Below, one piece after another: positions 1 to 7,775 of a DNA stretch of 38,347 bases. The first letter of the stretch is position 1; the number at the start of each line of letters is the position of its first letter. The notes under the pieces are model-generated. The model saw only the letters and a list, made by a program, of their open reading frames with translations, searched no databases and was not told where the DNA came from. The stretch spans positions 1 through 38,347 of the forward strand of contig VFYY01000018.1 in the NCBI GenBank assembly GCA_016871375.1, in the 5' to 3' direction. The translations under genes were made by a program, and so were the position numbers. Source of the stretch: Acidimicrobiia bacterium. Its GTDB lineage: Bacteria > Acidobacteriota > Vicinamibacteria > Vicinamibacterales > UBA2999.

Positions 1-269
1 GACCGCGATCGGATCGTGCAGGCGATCCTCAACATCGTGAACAACGCCTTCGAGGCGACGCCGCCCGAAGGCAGGGTCACGGTCACCGTCGAGCGCCAGC
101 ACGACGCGAGCGTCGTGAAGGGGACCATGGCGGCGAGATCGAGGTCCGCAGCTCACGAGAAGAGGGGACCGAGTTCGTGCTGCGCTTCCCCGATCAGGCG
201 ACGGTGTCCGACACGGGTCAGCCGCCGATCGGGTCCCCGATGGCGGCCGACGGCTTCGCGCGCCGGTAG
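1..269 (+). pseudogene. Decayed sensor histidine kinase, C-terminal ATPase remnant
   Basis: The window opens inside a histidine-kinase ATPase domain. Frame 1 (from base 1) gives an N-box, QAILNIVNNAFEATPPEGR, followed by a beta strand TVTVERQ. The next recognisable piece, GGEIEVRSSREEGTEFVLRFP, is the conserved end of the same domain (after the G2 box), but it reads in frame 3 from about position 126 to the TAG at 267-269. The G1 (DxGxG), F and G2 boxes, normally 40-50 residues, are missing between them. A deletion of about 130 bp with a frame change explains this. Without G1/G2 the protein could not bind ATP, so I call it a pseudogene; a local assembly error is the alternative. It lies just upstream of the pseudopilin cluster and may once have partnered a sigma-54 response regulator. 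Confidence 0.7.
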
Positions 270-449
270 GCCAGCCATGACCGGGAAATTCTTCAGCCCA
301 ACTGTCGGGCTTTCAACAGTTCCCCCCGTAAATTGTCGTTTGTCTGGTCGGGACGAAGTGGCTATTTCGGCCGGAATCCGCAATCTCCCTCGCAAATTCG
401 AAGAATTGCCGGATGGGCTCGAATCTTGAATATCCGCATAAGACTTTAG

Positions 450-477
450 CTGACAATAAGCTCATCCCTAGGATATT
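450..477 (+). promoter_or_regulatory. Possible sigma-70-type promoter of the first pseudopilin
   Basis: CTGACA (450-455) and GATATT (472-477) are separated by 16 bp, matching 5 of 6 and 4 of 6 consensus bases, and end 22 bases before the ATG at 500. The surrounding 270-499 segment is visibly more AT-rich than the genes and holds no convincing ORF. This is pattern matching only. Confidence 0.3.
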
Positions 478-499
478 CTCGGACTCGCGAAAGGCACTT

Positions 500-1171
500 A
501 TGAGACGCGGCGCCGCTGGACAACACGGGTTTACACTGCTGGAGATCATCGTCGTGCTTGCAGTGCTGGGCGCCCTTGCGGCCATGCTCGGCCCGATTGC
601 GTTCGGATACATCGAGCAGGGCAACGTCCGGCGCGCACAGGGCGACGCCCAGCGTCTGGCGGTGGCGATCAACAAGATGTATGTGGACACCGGCCGGTGG
701 CCGTACCTGGCCGACGGAGACGGTGCGAACGGCTACACCTCCGGGACAGACGCGGCCCTCCTCACGAGCAACGCCGCCTGCGCGGCAGGGACCTGCACGG
801 ATGCGACGCTGCCTGCGGACGGCACCAGCGGCTCGGCCTGGGCCCTCGGGTCGAGCAAACTCGAAAACATCGCCAATCAGCTGATTACGAACACGCCGCT
901 TGGCTCGACGGACGCGGACAAGGACTACAACATGAGCGGCCGTAAGGCATGGAGCGGCCCTTATGTCGAACAGCTGCCGACGACTGATCCGTGGCAGAAC
1001 AGCTATCTCGTCAGCGTCCGCAATCTTGACCCGTCGGTAGCGTATTCCTCGCTGAAGTGGGTCATCGTGATCTCGGCGGGGCCCAATGGCACACTCGAGA
1101 CGAGCCCCGAGCTGCTGATGACGTCGAACCCGGTGCCGGCCGGCGATGACATCGTCGGCCGCGTCAGGTAA
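500..1171 (+). CDS. GspG-like pseudopilin 1
   Basis: A 223-residue type IV pilin-like protein, probably processed by a prepilin peptidase and assembled by a type II secretion or type IV pilus machine in the inner membrane. The leader MRRGAAGQHG is followed by FTLLE (Glu at +5) and a hydrophobic helix of about 20 residues. The globular part has GspG hallmarks: DTGRWPY after the helix, WSGPYVEQLPTTDPW, and SAGPNGTLETS near the end. The ATG at 500 was chosen because it gives a normal short leader and has AAAGG about 5 bases upstream; the frame stays open upstream to 413. Six related genes follow on the same strand. No ATPase, platform or peptidase gene is present here. The C-terminal DDIVGRV recurs as DDIIAR in genes 2 and 5. 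Confidence 0.88.
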   Translation: MRRGAAGQHGFTLLEIIVVLAVLGALAAMLGPIAFGYIEQGNVRRAQGDAQRLAVAINKMYVDTGRWPYLADGDGANGYTSGTDAALLTSNAACAAGTCTDATLPADGTSGSAWALGSSKLENIANQLITNTPLGSTDADKDYNMSGRKAWSGPYVEQLPTTDPWQNSYLVSVRNLDPSVAYSSLKWVIVISAGPNGTLETSPELLMTSNPVPAGDDIVGRVR

Positions 1172-1182
1172 GAGCCGCTCGA

Positions 1183-1692
1183 TTACCGCTGCAGCAGGAT
1201 GAACGTGCCCGTGGGCCACAGCCACACTGTGCCCATGAGCACCGCTGCGATCACCACCGTCGTAATCAGCACGAGACGCGGCAGGTGCGTTTCGGCCGGC
1301 GCGCCAGCCGCAGTGGCGCGCGGCTTCATGAATGCGGCAACGAAGAGGAGCAGCGTTCCCACGGCGAGCACGGCCAGCCCCCAATCCAGTTGAACCGGCG
1401 GCGGCGCCTCCGCGATCCCAACGGCGTTCGGCGGCCCCGCGATGACCAGCGACCGGGCGGAGCGCACCGTGGTGATGATGGTCGCCATCGCCGTCAGGCC
1501 GACCGGCAGCAGCCATGCCGCGTGATTGCGGAGCGAGAGAGCGAGCGCGATCAACCCGATCGCCAGCATGACCCCGTTTCCGCTACGTACGTAGGTAATC
1601 CCGCCCACTTCCGGCAGGCTGACAACGGGCGCGAACGCCCCGACAGCAAGGCAAAAAGCTCCCAGAACTCCGAGCGTCTGGCGTGGCTGCAT
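1183..1692 (-). CDS. Small polytopic membrane protein, unknown function
   Basis: A 169-residue protein with about four predicted membrane helices (near residues 5-25, 40-60, 105-125 and 140-160) and a short proline-rich stretch (APPPVQLDW) between helices. I do not recognise a family. The ATG at 1692 is preceded by a clear GGGAG ribosome site; the frame remains open another 27 codons upstream but that part looks non-coding. It lies convergently between pseudopilin genes 1 and 2, with only 11 bases between the two stop regions, so it interrupts the pilin array on the opposite strand. Its 5' side faces the sigma-54 promoter region of pilin 2. An envelope role is possible but is only guilt by location. 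Confidence 0.7.
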   Translation of the reverse strand: MQPRQTLGVLGAFCLAVGAFAPVVSLPEVGGITYVRSGNGVMLAIGLIALALSLRNHAAWLLPVGLTAMATIITTVRSARSLVIAGPPNAVGIAEAPPPVQLDWGLAVLAVGTLLLFVAAFMKPRATAAGAPAETHLPRLVLITTVVIAAVLMGTVWLWPTGTFILLQR

Positions 1693-1899
1693 CGATTCTC
1701 CCTCAGAGGTCTTGCGCTGAACGGCTGCGCCACGTAGGATGCCACTCCCGGCTCGTCGGGACAAGACAATCACGCCGCGTGTAGGACGGCCTCGTATTTC
1801 GAGGGCTCTTCGTTTTTGGTAGCTTTCCCGCGGCTCGGAGCGACCGCGAGGGAAGTCGCAAAATGCTGTTATTAAACGACTTATATGCCCATCACGCGT

Positions 1900-1915
1900 T
1901 GGCCCATGGCTTGCT
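1900..1915 (+). promoter_or_regulatory. Sigma-54 (RpoN) promoter upstream of pseudopilin 2
   Basis: TGGCCCATGGCTTGCT carries the invariant GG (1901-1902) and GC (1913-1914) exactly 10 bp apart, with the flanking TGGC and TTGC of the -24/-12 consensus. The predicted start is near 1925, leaving a leader of about 50 bases with AGGAG at 1961-1965 before the ATG at 1976. The 1693-1899 upstream segment holds an imperfect inverted repeat (1822-1855) that could be an activator or structural site. Sigma-54 control is well known for pilin genes in other bacteria. Confidence 0.65.
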
Positions 1916-1975
1916 CATGTGCCCGGCGAGCTTCCGGGAATCCCCCCCGGATAGAGTTTCAGGAGCGGATGGGCA

Positions 1976-2635
1976 ATGACGAACGTGATGAAGAATCAGA
2001 AGGGTTTCACGCTGTTGGAGATCATCGTGGTGCTGGCCGTGCTCGGCGCCCTGGCCGCGATGTTGTCGCCCGTCGTGTTCCGGTACATCGACGACGCCAA
2101 CCGGGCGCGCACGCAGGCTGACGCGCGGACGATCGCGACGGCGATCCAGCGCATGTATGCGGATACCGGCCGCTGGCCGTTCTATGCGGACGGCAACGGC
2201 CAGACGGCGTACCAGACCGGCGTTGACGCCGACTACCTGGTGAGCGGCACCTGCCTGTTGGCGACGGGCTCGACCGACACGCTCGGCGAGTGCGGCGTTA
2301 CCGCGGCCATGATCGGCAGCGCTGCGGGATGGACCGCCGCGAACAAGGCTGATGGACTCACCCGGCAGCTTGTGACCAACGAAGGCGCCGCCGGAATCCA
2401 GTACAACGCGAGCTCGACCTTCCCGCGCGCCTGGAAGGGGCCGTACACCGACGCGATTCCGTCGGTTGACGCGTGGGGCAACCCGTACGTCGTGAACATT
2501 GGCGACGCGGCCGGTACGCAGGCAGTCTTCGTGGCGTCCGCGGGATCGAACGGAATCCTCGAGACATCCGCCGACACCACCTCGACGACGAACCTGACGC
2601 CCGGCGGCGACGACATCATCGCGCGCGTCAAGTAA
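1976..2635 (+). CDS. GspG-like pseudopilin 2
   Basis: A 219-residue prepilin-like protein. The leader MTNVMKNQKG is followed by FTLLE (Glu at +5) and the same helix start as gene 1 (IIVVLAVLGALAAML), so genes 1 and 2 are close paralogues. Downstream motifs are DTGRWPFYADG, WKGPYTDAIPSVDAWGNPY, SAGSNGILETS and a C-terminal GGDDIIARVK. Acidic residues in the C-terminal turn resemble the calcium loop of GspG, but I cannot confirm metal binding. It is the first gene after the sigma-54-type promoter at 1900-1915 and probably heads the transcript for genes 2 and 3; a hairpin terminator follows gene 3. ATG 1976 is preceded by AGGAG at 1961-1965. Its function is probably as a structural pseudopilin subunit. 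Confidence 0.88.
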   Translation: MTNVMKNQKGFTLLEIIVVLAVLGALAAMLSPVVFRYIDDANRARTQADARTIATAIQRMYADTGRWPFYADGNGQTAYQTGVDADYLVSGTCLLATGSTDTLGECGVTAAMIGSAAGWTAANKADGLTRQLVTNEGAAGIQYNASSTFPRAWKGPYTDAIPSVDAWGNPYVVNIGDAAGTQAVFVASAGSNGILETSADTTSTTNLTPGGDDIIARVK

Positions 2636-2696
2636 GAGCGCTGCGCGCATGCGGATGTAGAGCAAGTTGCGTTATAGCAAGGCATCTAGGAGAACG

Positions 2697-3503
2697 ATGA
2701 TGAGGTTCATCAAGAAGGTCACCCAGCGCCTTCTGGACATGCGCACCGGCCGGTTCGGCAGGGAAGACGGTCTGATCAACACGACCGACCTGCTCGTGGC
2801 CACGGCAGCGACGGTGGTCCTCGCGGCGGGCGTTGGCGGCACGGTCCTGAGCACCCTGGACGAGTCGAAATACGGCAAGGCGCAGCCCGACGCGCAGGCC
2901 ATCGGCCAGGCGATCATGACGTTCTACAAGGACACGGGAAAGTGGCCTGGTCAGAACGAGGACGCTGCGGATGAAGATAGCGTCACGCTCCTCGCCACGG
3001 GCAACATCGCAGATGAGTATCAGCTTCCCGCGGTCGCCAACGGCGGCCTCGAGTGGCCCGGCTTCACCGGTGCGACGGTCTGCGGCGCGAACAGCGGCCA
3101 GGGCTTCGTCAACGGTACGGTCGGCGCGGGCGAGTTCTACAACGGCACCGCGACGTTGCAGCTGGAGTCGGACGCCGCGTCGTTCCTCAATCTGAACGAC
3201 TTCCTCGTGCGCCGTCCGCTGCCGGAAGCGGCGTATCCGAACTGGCAGGGGCCGTACGTGCAGGAGATCACCAACGACCCGTGGGACCGCTCCTGGATTG
3301 CCTACCTCGCGCCGCTGTATTGCGCGGAGGCGGTGAGCAACGGCGGCGGCGCGCCGATCAACAACGGCGCCGGCTACCTCGGGTTCGCGTGGCTGCTCTC
3401 GGGCGGCACGAACCGCACGATTACGACCGACGCGATCGACTCGAACCTCGATCCGTTCGGTGACGACACGGGCGTTCAGCTCGGCAAGCTGACGGTCCAG
3501 TAA
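2697..3503 (+). CDS. Divergent GspG-like pseudopilin 3 without canonical Glu5
   Basis: A 268-residue protein whose globular part matches the cluster: DTGKWPGQNED, YPNWQGPYVQEITNDPWDRSW and a C-terminal LSGGTNRTITT. The N-terminus is atypical. After a 25-residue basic leader ending REDG comes LINTTDLLVATAATVVLAAG, so the +5 residue would be Thr, with Asp at +6, instead of the usual Glu. Minor pseudopilins of the GspK type also lack Glu5, but GspK is larger and differs elsewhere. Start ATG 2697 (or the adjacent ATG 2700) follows AGGAG at 2688-2692. Two Cys (in VCGAN and LYCAE) are shared with gene 4, which is clearly its closest relative. It may be a tip or initiating subunit, or may be uncleaved; neither can be decided here. 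Confidence 0.83.
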   Translation: MMRFIKKVTQRLLDMRTGRFGREDGLINTTDLLVATAATVVLAAGVGGTVLSTLDESKYGKAQPDAQAIGQAIMTFYKDTGKWPGQNEDAADEDSVTLLATGNIADEYQLPAVANGGLEWPGFTGATVCGANSGQGFVNGTVGAGEFYNGTATLQLESDAASFLNLNDFLVRRPLPEAAYPNWQGPYVQEITNDPWDRSWIAYLAPLYCAEAVSNGGGAPINNGAGYLGFAWLLSGGTNRTITTDAIDSNLDPFGDDTGVQLGKLTVQ

Positions 3504-3522
3504 GTCCCCAGCCCAATCCGCG

Positions 3523-3555
3523 GCGGGGCACCCGCACGGGTGCCCCGCTGATTTT
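3523..3555 (+). terminator. Rho-independent terminator after pseudopilin 3
   Basis: GCGGGGCACCC (3523-3533) pairs with GGGTGCCCCGC (3538-3548) over 11 bp, with a GCAC loop and TGATTTT downstream. It separates genes 2-3 from genes 4-7, which therefore need their own promoter or readthrough. Confidence 0.75.
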
Positions 3556-3597
3556 GCCCGGGACATGCGGATCGTCGAGAATGACAGAGGCCAGCGC

Positions 3598-4302
3598 ATG
3601 GACCGCCCCACGACACTCACCCGCAATGCTTCAGGATTCAGCCTCGTTGAAGTGGTCGTGGCGGTGGCGGCCGCGGTCATCCTGGCCGCGATCCTGACGC
3701 CGATGGCGTTCACGTGGATCGACGAGAGCCGGATCGCGCGGGCACACGCCGACGCGGCCACCGTCGCGGCCGCCATGGCGCGGTTCTTCCAGGACACCAA
3801 GAAGTGGCCCGGCCAGGTCGAGATTCTCGACAGCCCCGCCATTCGCTTCCTGACCGTGGGCGACGCCACGCCCGACTCGTTGCCGACGCTGGTCGGCACG
3901 ATCGGGATCGGCGCGGCAACGTGCGTGGACGGGCTCGGCGGCGTGCAGCCAGGTGTCACCTCGTTTGCCTCCGCGACGCCGACGACCGTGAACACGCTGA
4001 ATGTCACCGACCTGCTTCAAGTGCCGCCGCCGGCGGCCGATTACCCGAACTGGAAGGGCCCGTACCTGTCCAGCGAGGTCCAGAGCGACCCGTGGGGGAG
4101 TGTGTATCTCGTCAACGTGATTCCGCTGTTCTGCGGCGAAACGGTGACGCAGGCGGCGCCGGGCGGGTCGCTCGGGTTCGGCTGGATCATGTCCGCCGGC
4201 CCGAACCGGACGCTGCAGACCCCGTTCACCGCCGTGCGGGTTGCCGTGGACTCGGATGACGCAGGCGTCCCCCTCAGCAAACGGGTCGTCCAGGGCTCAT
4301 AA
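3598..4302 (+). CDS. GspG-like pseudopilin 4
   Basis: A 234-residue prepilin-like protein with leader MDRPTTLTRNASG followed by FSLVE (Glu at +5) and a hydrophobic helix. It resembles gene 3 in its globular part: FFQDTKKWPGQVE, YPNWKGPYLSSEVQSDPWGSVY, a shared Cys pair (TCVDG and LFCGE), a LGFGWIMSAGPNRTLQT ending and a similar C-terminal LSKRVVQ. Genes 3 and 4 thus form a second pair within the array. The ATG at 3598 has AGAGG upstream; an in-frame ATG at 3565 would give a leader 11 residues longer. It follows the terminator at 3523-3555 and is separated by about 30 bases from gene 5. Confidence 0.86.
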   Translation: MDRPTTLTRNASGFSLVEVVVAVAAAVILAAILTPMAFTWIDESRIARAHADAATVAAAMARFFQDTKKWPGQVEILDSPAIRFLTVGDATPDSLPTLVGTIGIGAATCVDGLGGVQPGVTSFASATPTTVNTLNVTDLLQVPPPAADYPNWKGPYLSSEVQSDPWGSVYLVNVIPLFCGETVTQAAPGGSLGFGWIMSAGPNRTLQTPFTAVRVAVDSDDAGVPLSKRVVQGS

Positions 4303-4331
4303 AGTCCGTTAGAATCAACTTGAGATCTCAG

Positions 4332-4991
4332 ATGCAACGTCTCCGGGCGGCGCGCGGCTTCACGATGATCGAGATGGCGCTCGTCCTGGGCGTCATCGCG
4401 GCGATTCTTGCCGCGCTGGCGCCGGCGGCGTTCACCTATATCCGCGACGCGCAGATCACGCAGGCGCAGAACGACGCCAACCAGATCGGCCGGGCGGTGC
4501 ACACGTTCATGGAGCACACCGCGCTCCAGCCGTACAAGAACAACACCTCCAACCCGAAGGTGAGCGCCAGGCAGTCCGGCGATTTCGACTGTCTGTACGG
4601 ACCGGGCAATGCCTTTTCGACCACCAACGACAGCACGGCCAGCGACTCGTGGACGAGCGCGGCGGGCGTGCAGTGCCAGTCCGGCAGCACGACCCGCGAC
4701 ACGCTGGAGAACCACCTGATTCTCAACACGCCGGGCGGCAGCGGCACGAAGGCGTACGTGACGACGGGCAAGATTGCGTGGCGGGGTCCGTACCTGCCCT
4801 CGATCTCACAGGATCCCTGGGGCAACGCGTTCCTCGTGAACATCGGCAAGGGCGACCCCGCCGCGACGACGAAGAAAGCGGTGTTTGTCATCTCCGCGGG
4901 GCCCGATGGCCTGCTCCAGACCAGCTCCGACGCCGCCCGCAGCGCCGTGGTCACCGCGAGCGGCGACGACATCATCGCGAGGATTCAGTGA
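4332..4991 (+). CDS. GspG-like pseudopilin 5
   Basis: A 219-residue prepilin-like protein: leader MQRLRAARG, then FTMIE (Glu at +5) and a helix rich in Ala and Ile. The globular part has IAWRGPYLPSISQDPWGNAF and SAGPDGLLQTSSDAAR, ending SGDDIIARIQ as in gene 2. The DTGxWP motif is replaced by HTALQPYKNN. Its start is uncertain: ATG 4332 has only a weak ribosome site, and a TTG at 4320 in frame would add four residues. Its TGA overlaps the GTG of gene 6 by four bases (4988-4991), showing translational coupling, so genes 5 and 6 are made together. A Cys pair (DCLYG and VQCQSG) lies in the middle region. Confidence 0.86.
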   Translation: MQRLRAARGFTMIEMALVLGVIAAILAALAPAAFTYIRDAQITQAQNDANQIGRAVHTFMEHTALQPYKNNTSNPKVSARQSGDFDCLYGPGNAFSTTNDSTASDSWTSAAGVQCQSGSTTRDTLENHLILNTPGGSGTKAYVTTGKIAWRGPYLPSISQDPWGNAFLVNIGKGDPAATTKKAVFVISAGPDGLLQTSSDAARSAVVTASGDDIIARIQ

Positions 4992-6301
4992 CCGCCGGGC
5001 GACGGCCGCTCCGGCGGCAGCACGGCTTTTCGTTCCTCGAGATGGTGGTCGCGCTCGCGGTTCTTGCGGCGATCGTCGCGTTCATGGCGCCCACGCTGCT
5101 GACGTCGCTGAGCGCGTCGCGTGAGGACGCGACGCTCGCCGAGATGGCGCAGATCTACCAGGCGATCCTCGGTGATCAGCGCGAGAACTTCGCCTACGCG
5201 GGCGACGTCGGCGATTACCCGTCCAGCCTGGACAAGCTGGTGAGCGACACGGCCACCGGATGGCGCGGCCCGTATCTGGGCAACGTCAACCGCGTCAACA
5301 GCATGCTGACGGACGGGTACGGGCAGCCCTACGAGTACTACCTCCTCACGGGCGTGTCCGGTTCCGATCGGCTGGCGATCATCAGCCGGGGTGCGGACGG
5401 GCTCTCGACGAACACGGCCATGAATCCGAATGTCGCCGCGAACTTCACGGGCGTGGCGCCGACTGACTCCGCCTATTTCGAGGGCACGAACAACGCCGAC
5501 AACATCGTCTACCCGACGCCGAGCTCGACGAACACGAACGCGCTCAACGTGAACATCACCGGTACGCTGGCGCTCAACATCCAGAACTTCGACTCGAACA
5601 GCCTGGTGAACGCGTTCGTCCCGGCGTGTCCGAATCTCTATCGGGTGACCGTCACCTCGCAGGCGCGCGGCACGGCCGTCGTCAGCAGCCTCGGGTACGC
5701 TCCCGGCTTTCAGGTCGACCTGCCGCAGGGGGTCTATCAGGTGCTCATCACGGCGCAGAACCTCACGGCCGCGCCGTTCAACGAGAGGCTGACCGTCATT
5801 CCCGGGCAGACGCTGACGCGTTCGCCCAACATCACCGGCCTCGACTCGAGCGGCACGGACAGTTTCGTCTTGACCGTTGTCAACAAGCAGCCGACCGAGT
5901 CGCTTCGCGTGTATCAGTTCGCCACGCAGCTCACGGCGCAGACCGGCAACACCGTGATTGCCGCCGGTGGGACGTCCACGTTCTCCGTGCGCGCGTGCGC
6001 GCAGGTGTTCATCAAGTCGGGCACGACGACGGCCATCCGCGATCAGGTGGTGATGCCGTGGAGCGCGGTGACGAAGAACGTCGGCGGGTCCGCCGCGACG
6101 CTGGCCGTCACGAACAACCGCGCCGACACGATCCGCCTCTACAACAGCGACATCTTCTTCGGCGAGGTCCGGAAGGGCAAGAGCCAGACGTTCACCGTCG
6201 GGCTCCTGGCCGGCGACGTTGTCCAGTCGCGCACCACGACTGGAACCGTGCTGACCACGCTGACGCTCAACACGGGCGCCAATACCCTCACTCAGAACTA
6301 G
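4988..6301 (+). CDS. Large pseudopilin 6 with C-terminal extension
   Basis: A 437-residue protein. Residues 1-150 are a GspG-like pseudopilin: leader ending QHG, FSFLE with Glu at +5, WRGPYLGNVNR, GYGQPYEYY and ISRGADGLSTN. Residues about 190-437 form an extra domain not found in ordinary pseudopilins, rich in Asn, Thr and Val with beta-strand character. It includes NFDSNSLVNAFVPACPN (Cys214), GYAPGFQVDLPQGVYQV, NITGLDSSGTD, VRACAQVFIK (Cys337) and VRKGKSQTFTVGLLAGDVV. The two Cys are conserved in gene 7 and could form a disulfide. The alternating PEGA- or Ig-like strands suggest a surface-exposed binding module on a pilus or pseudopilus tip; that is inference. Start GTG 4988 overlaps the stop of gene 5. 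A longer upstream frame exists but is shadow sequence. Confidence 0.82.
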   Translation: MTAGRRPLRRQHGFSFLEMVVALAVLAAIVAFMAPTLLTSLSASREDATLAEMAQIYQAILGDQRENFAYAGDVGDYPSSLDKLVSDTATGWRGPYLGNVNRVNSMLTDGYGQPYEYYLLTGVSGSDRLAIISRGADGLSTNTAMNPNVAANFTGVAPTDSAYFEGTNNADNIVYPTPSSTNTNALNVNITGTLALNIQNFDSNSLVNAFVPACPNLYRVTVTSQARGTAVVSSLGYAPGFQVDLPQGVYQVLITAQNLTAAPFNERLTVIPGQTLTRSPNITGLDSSGTDSFVLTVVNKQPTESLRVYQFATQLTAQTGNTVIAAGGTSTFSVRACAQVFIKSGTTTAIRDQVVMPWSAVTKNVGGSAATLAVTNNRADTIRLYNSDIFFGEVRKGKSQTFTVGLLAGDVVQSRTTTGTVLTTLTLNTGANTLTQN

Positions 6302-6305
6302 GCCG

Positions 6306-7609
6306 GTGCTCAACGTGGCCCACACCCCGGAGCGGCGCGGCCAGGGCGGATTCGCCCTCTTCGGCCTGCTCGCGCTGCTGGCCATCGTCGCCATGGGCCT
6401 GAGCGTCATGGTCGTCTTCGCGAACCGCGTGCTCGACGAGGATCGCGTGGACGTGGTCACCGACGAGCTCCAGGAGATCTACCGGGCGGTCGTCGGCGAT
6501 CAGCGCGACACCTTCGGCTACATCGGCGAAGTCGGCACGTATCCCGCGAGTCTCATTGATTTGACCGTCAACCCCGGCAATGCCGGCTGGCGTGGGCCGT
6601 ACCTCCGCGACCCGCGCGTCGGCAACAACATGCTGCTGGATCCGTGGGGCCAGCCGTACGAGTACTGGGTCATTGACGGGGTGTCCGGGTCAGACCGCCT
6701 GGCCATCATCAGCAGGGGACCAGATGGCCAGTCGACCAATACGGCCGCCGATCCCAACATCCGCACGTCCTTCACCGGGACGACGCCGGTCGACGCCGCC
6801 TATTTCTCGACCGCCGCGAACGCCGACAACGTCGTGTTCCCGCGGCCGGACGCGAGCCTGGCGGACACGCTGAACGTCAACACGGACAGCATCCTCAACA
6901 TCACGCTCAACAACTTCGACTCGAACAGCGTCGTCAACGCGTTCGTGCCGGCGTGCCCGAACCTGTTCCGCATCACCGTGCAGAACACCGATCGCGGCTC
7001 CAACGAGGTGAACAACATCGGCTACGCGCCGGGATTCCAGGTGACGCTCCCGCAGGGGACCTACCGCGTGTTCATCACGTCCTCGCTGCTGCCAACGGCC
7101 GTTGTCAACGATCGCATTGTCGTCTTTCCTGTCGTGCCGGTGTTCCGGACTTACAACACGACCGGACTCGACAGCAGCGGCACCGACCTGTACAACCTGC
7201 AGTTGACCAACTCGTATCCGCTCGACAGCGTGAGCATCTACGAGTTCGACACCTCGAAGGCACCGTGGCATCGGGCGGCATGGCCACGTTCGCGATCAAG
7301 GCGTGCTCGACGGTGAACGTCAAGATCAGCGGCACGACGGTCGAGTCGTTCACGATGCCGTATGGCGCGACCTTCTCGAAGATCGTCGGCGCCACAGCGG
7401 CATCCATCACGGTGAACAACAACCTGAGCGTGACCGTGAACGTCTACAACGACGGGCTGTTCATCGGCGACATCAAGAAGAACAAGAGCGACACCTTCTC
7501 GACCGGACTCGTCGCCGGCAACGTCATCACGGTCCGCCGCGCCGACACGAACGCGCTCGTGAGAACAGTGACGCTGGTCGCCGGGAACCAGTCTACGAGC
7601 GTTCCCTAA
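6306..7609 (+). pseudogene. Large pseudopilin 7, paralogue of gene 6, frameshifted
   Basis: The first frame (GTG 6306 to about 7259) and a second frame (about 7259 to TAA 7609) together give some 434 residues that align along their whole length with gene 6 (437): GWRGPYL, DPWGQPYEYW, SGSDRLAIISRGPDG, FDSNSVVNAFVPACPN, GYAPGFQVTLPQGTYRV, GLDSSGTD, then IKACSTVNVK and IKKNKSDTFSTGLVAGNV after the shift. At 7251-7265 the frame drops by one base with about five residues missing relative to gene 6. Uncorrected, translation would stop at 7316. The leader ends QGG and is followed by FALFG, so +5 is Gly and not Glu. No slippery heptamer is visible. It is either a recently broken gene or a sequencing or assembly error; the uniform coding quality of both halves favours a very recent event. 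Confidence 0.8.
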
Positions 7610-7688
7610 GGCGCCACTGACGACGGCTTCAAGAAGACGACTCAGTGTCTGACCTTGCTCGATCCGCTCGCCCGCCTCGTGTTCGCGT

Positions 7689-7775
7689 TGGACCGCGGCC
7701 GACGCCGTGCGCCTGAAGGACAAGGCCGACGCCGAGCTGCTGCGCCCGCGATTCGGGCTGAAGGACGAGCCGTGA
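7689..7775 (+). pseudogene. Possible C-terminal remnant of an unknown gene
   Basis: A short frame ending at TGA 7773-7775 reads WTAADAVRLKDKADAELLRPRFGLKDEP. Its charged, helical look resembles a real protein C-terminus, but upstream it meets a stop at 7650-7652 and no start is visible. The next small frame starts at GTG 7772, overlapping this stop by four bases, which is the usual geometry of coupled genes. I read it as the tail of a gene whose body has been lost. Chance coding-like sequence is possible. Confidence 0.3.

Noticed and set aside
413-428. A possible sigma-54 promoter before pseudopilin 1
   Set aside because: A TGG with TTGA at nearly the right spacing lacks the invariant GC of the -12 element.
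1183-1773. A longer start at 1773 for the small membrane-protein gene
   Set aside because: The 27 extra residues look non-coding, and the ATG at 1692 has a clear ribosome site.
7251-7265. Programmed -1 frameshift in pseudopilin 7
   Set aside because: The site lacks an X XXY YYZ slippery heptamer and no stimulatory hairpin is evident; a few residues are also missing relative to gene 6, pointing to mutation or sequence error.
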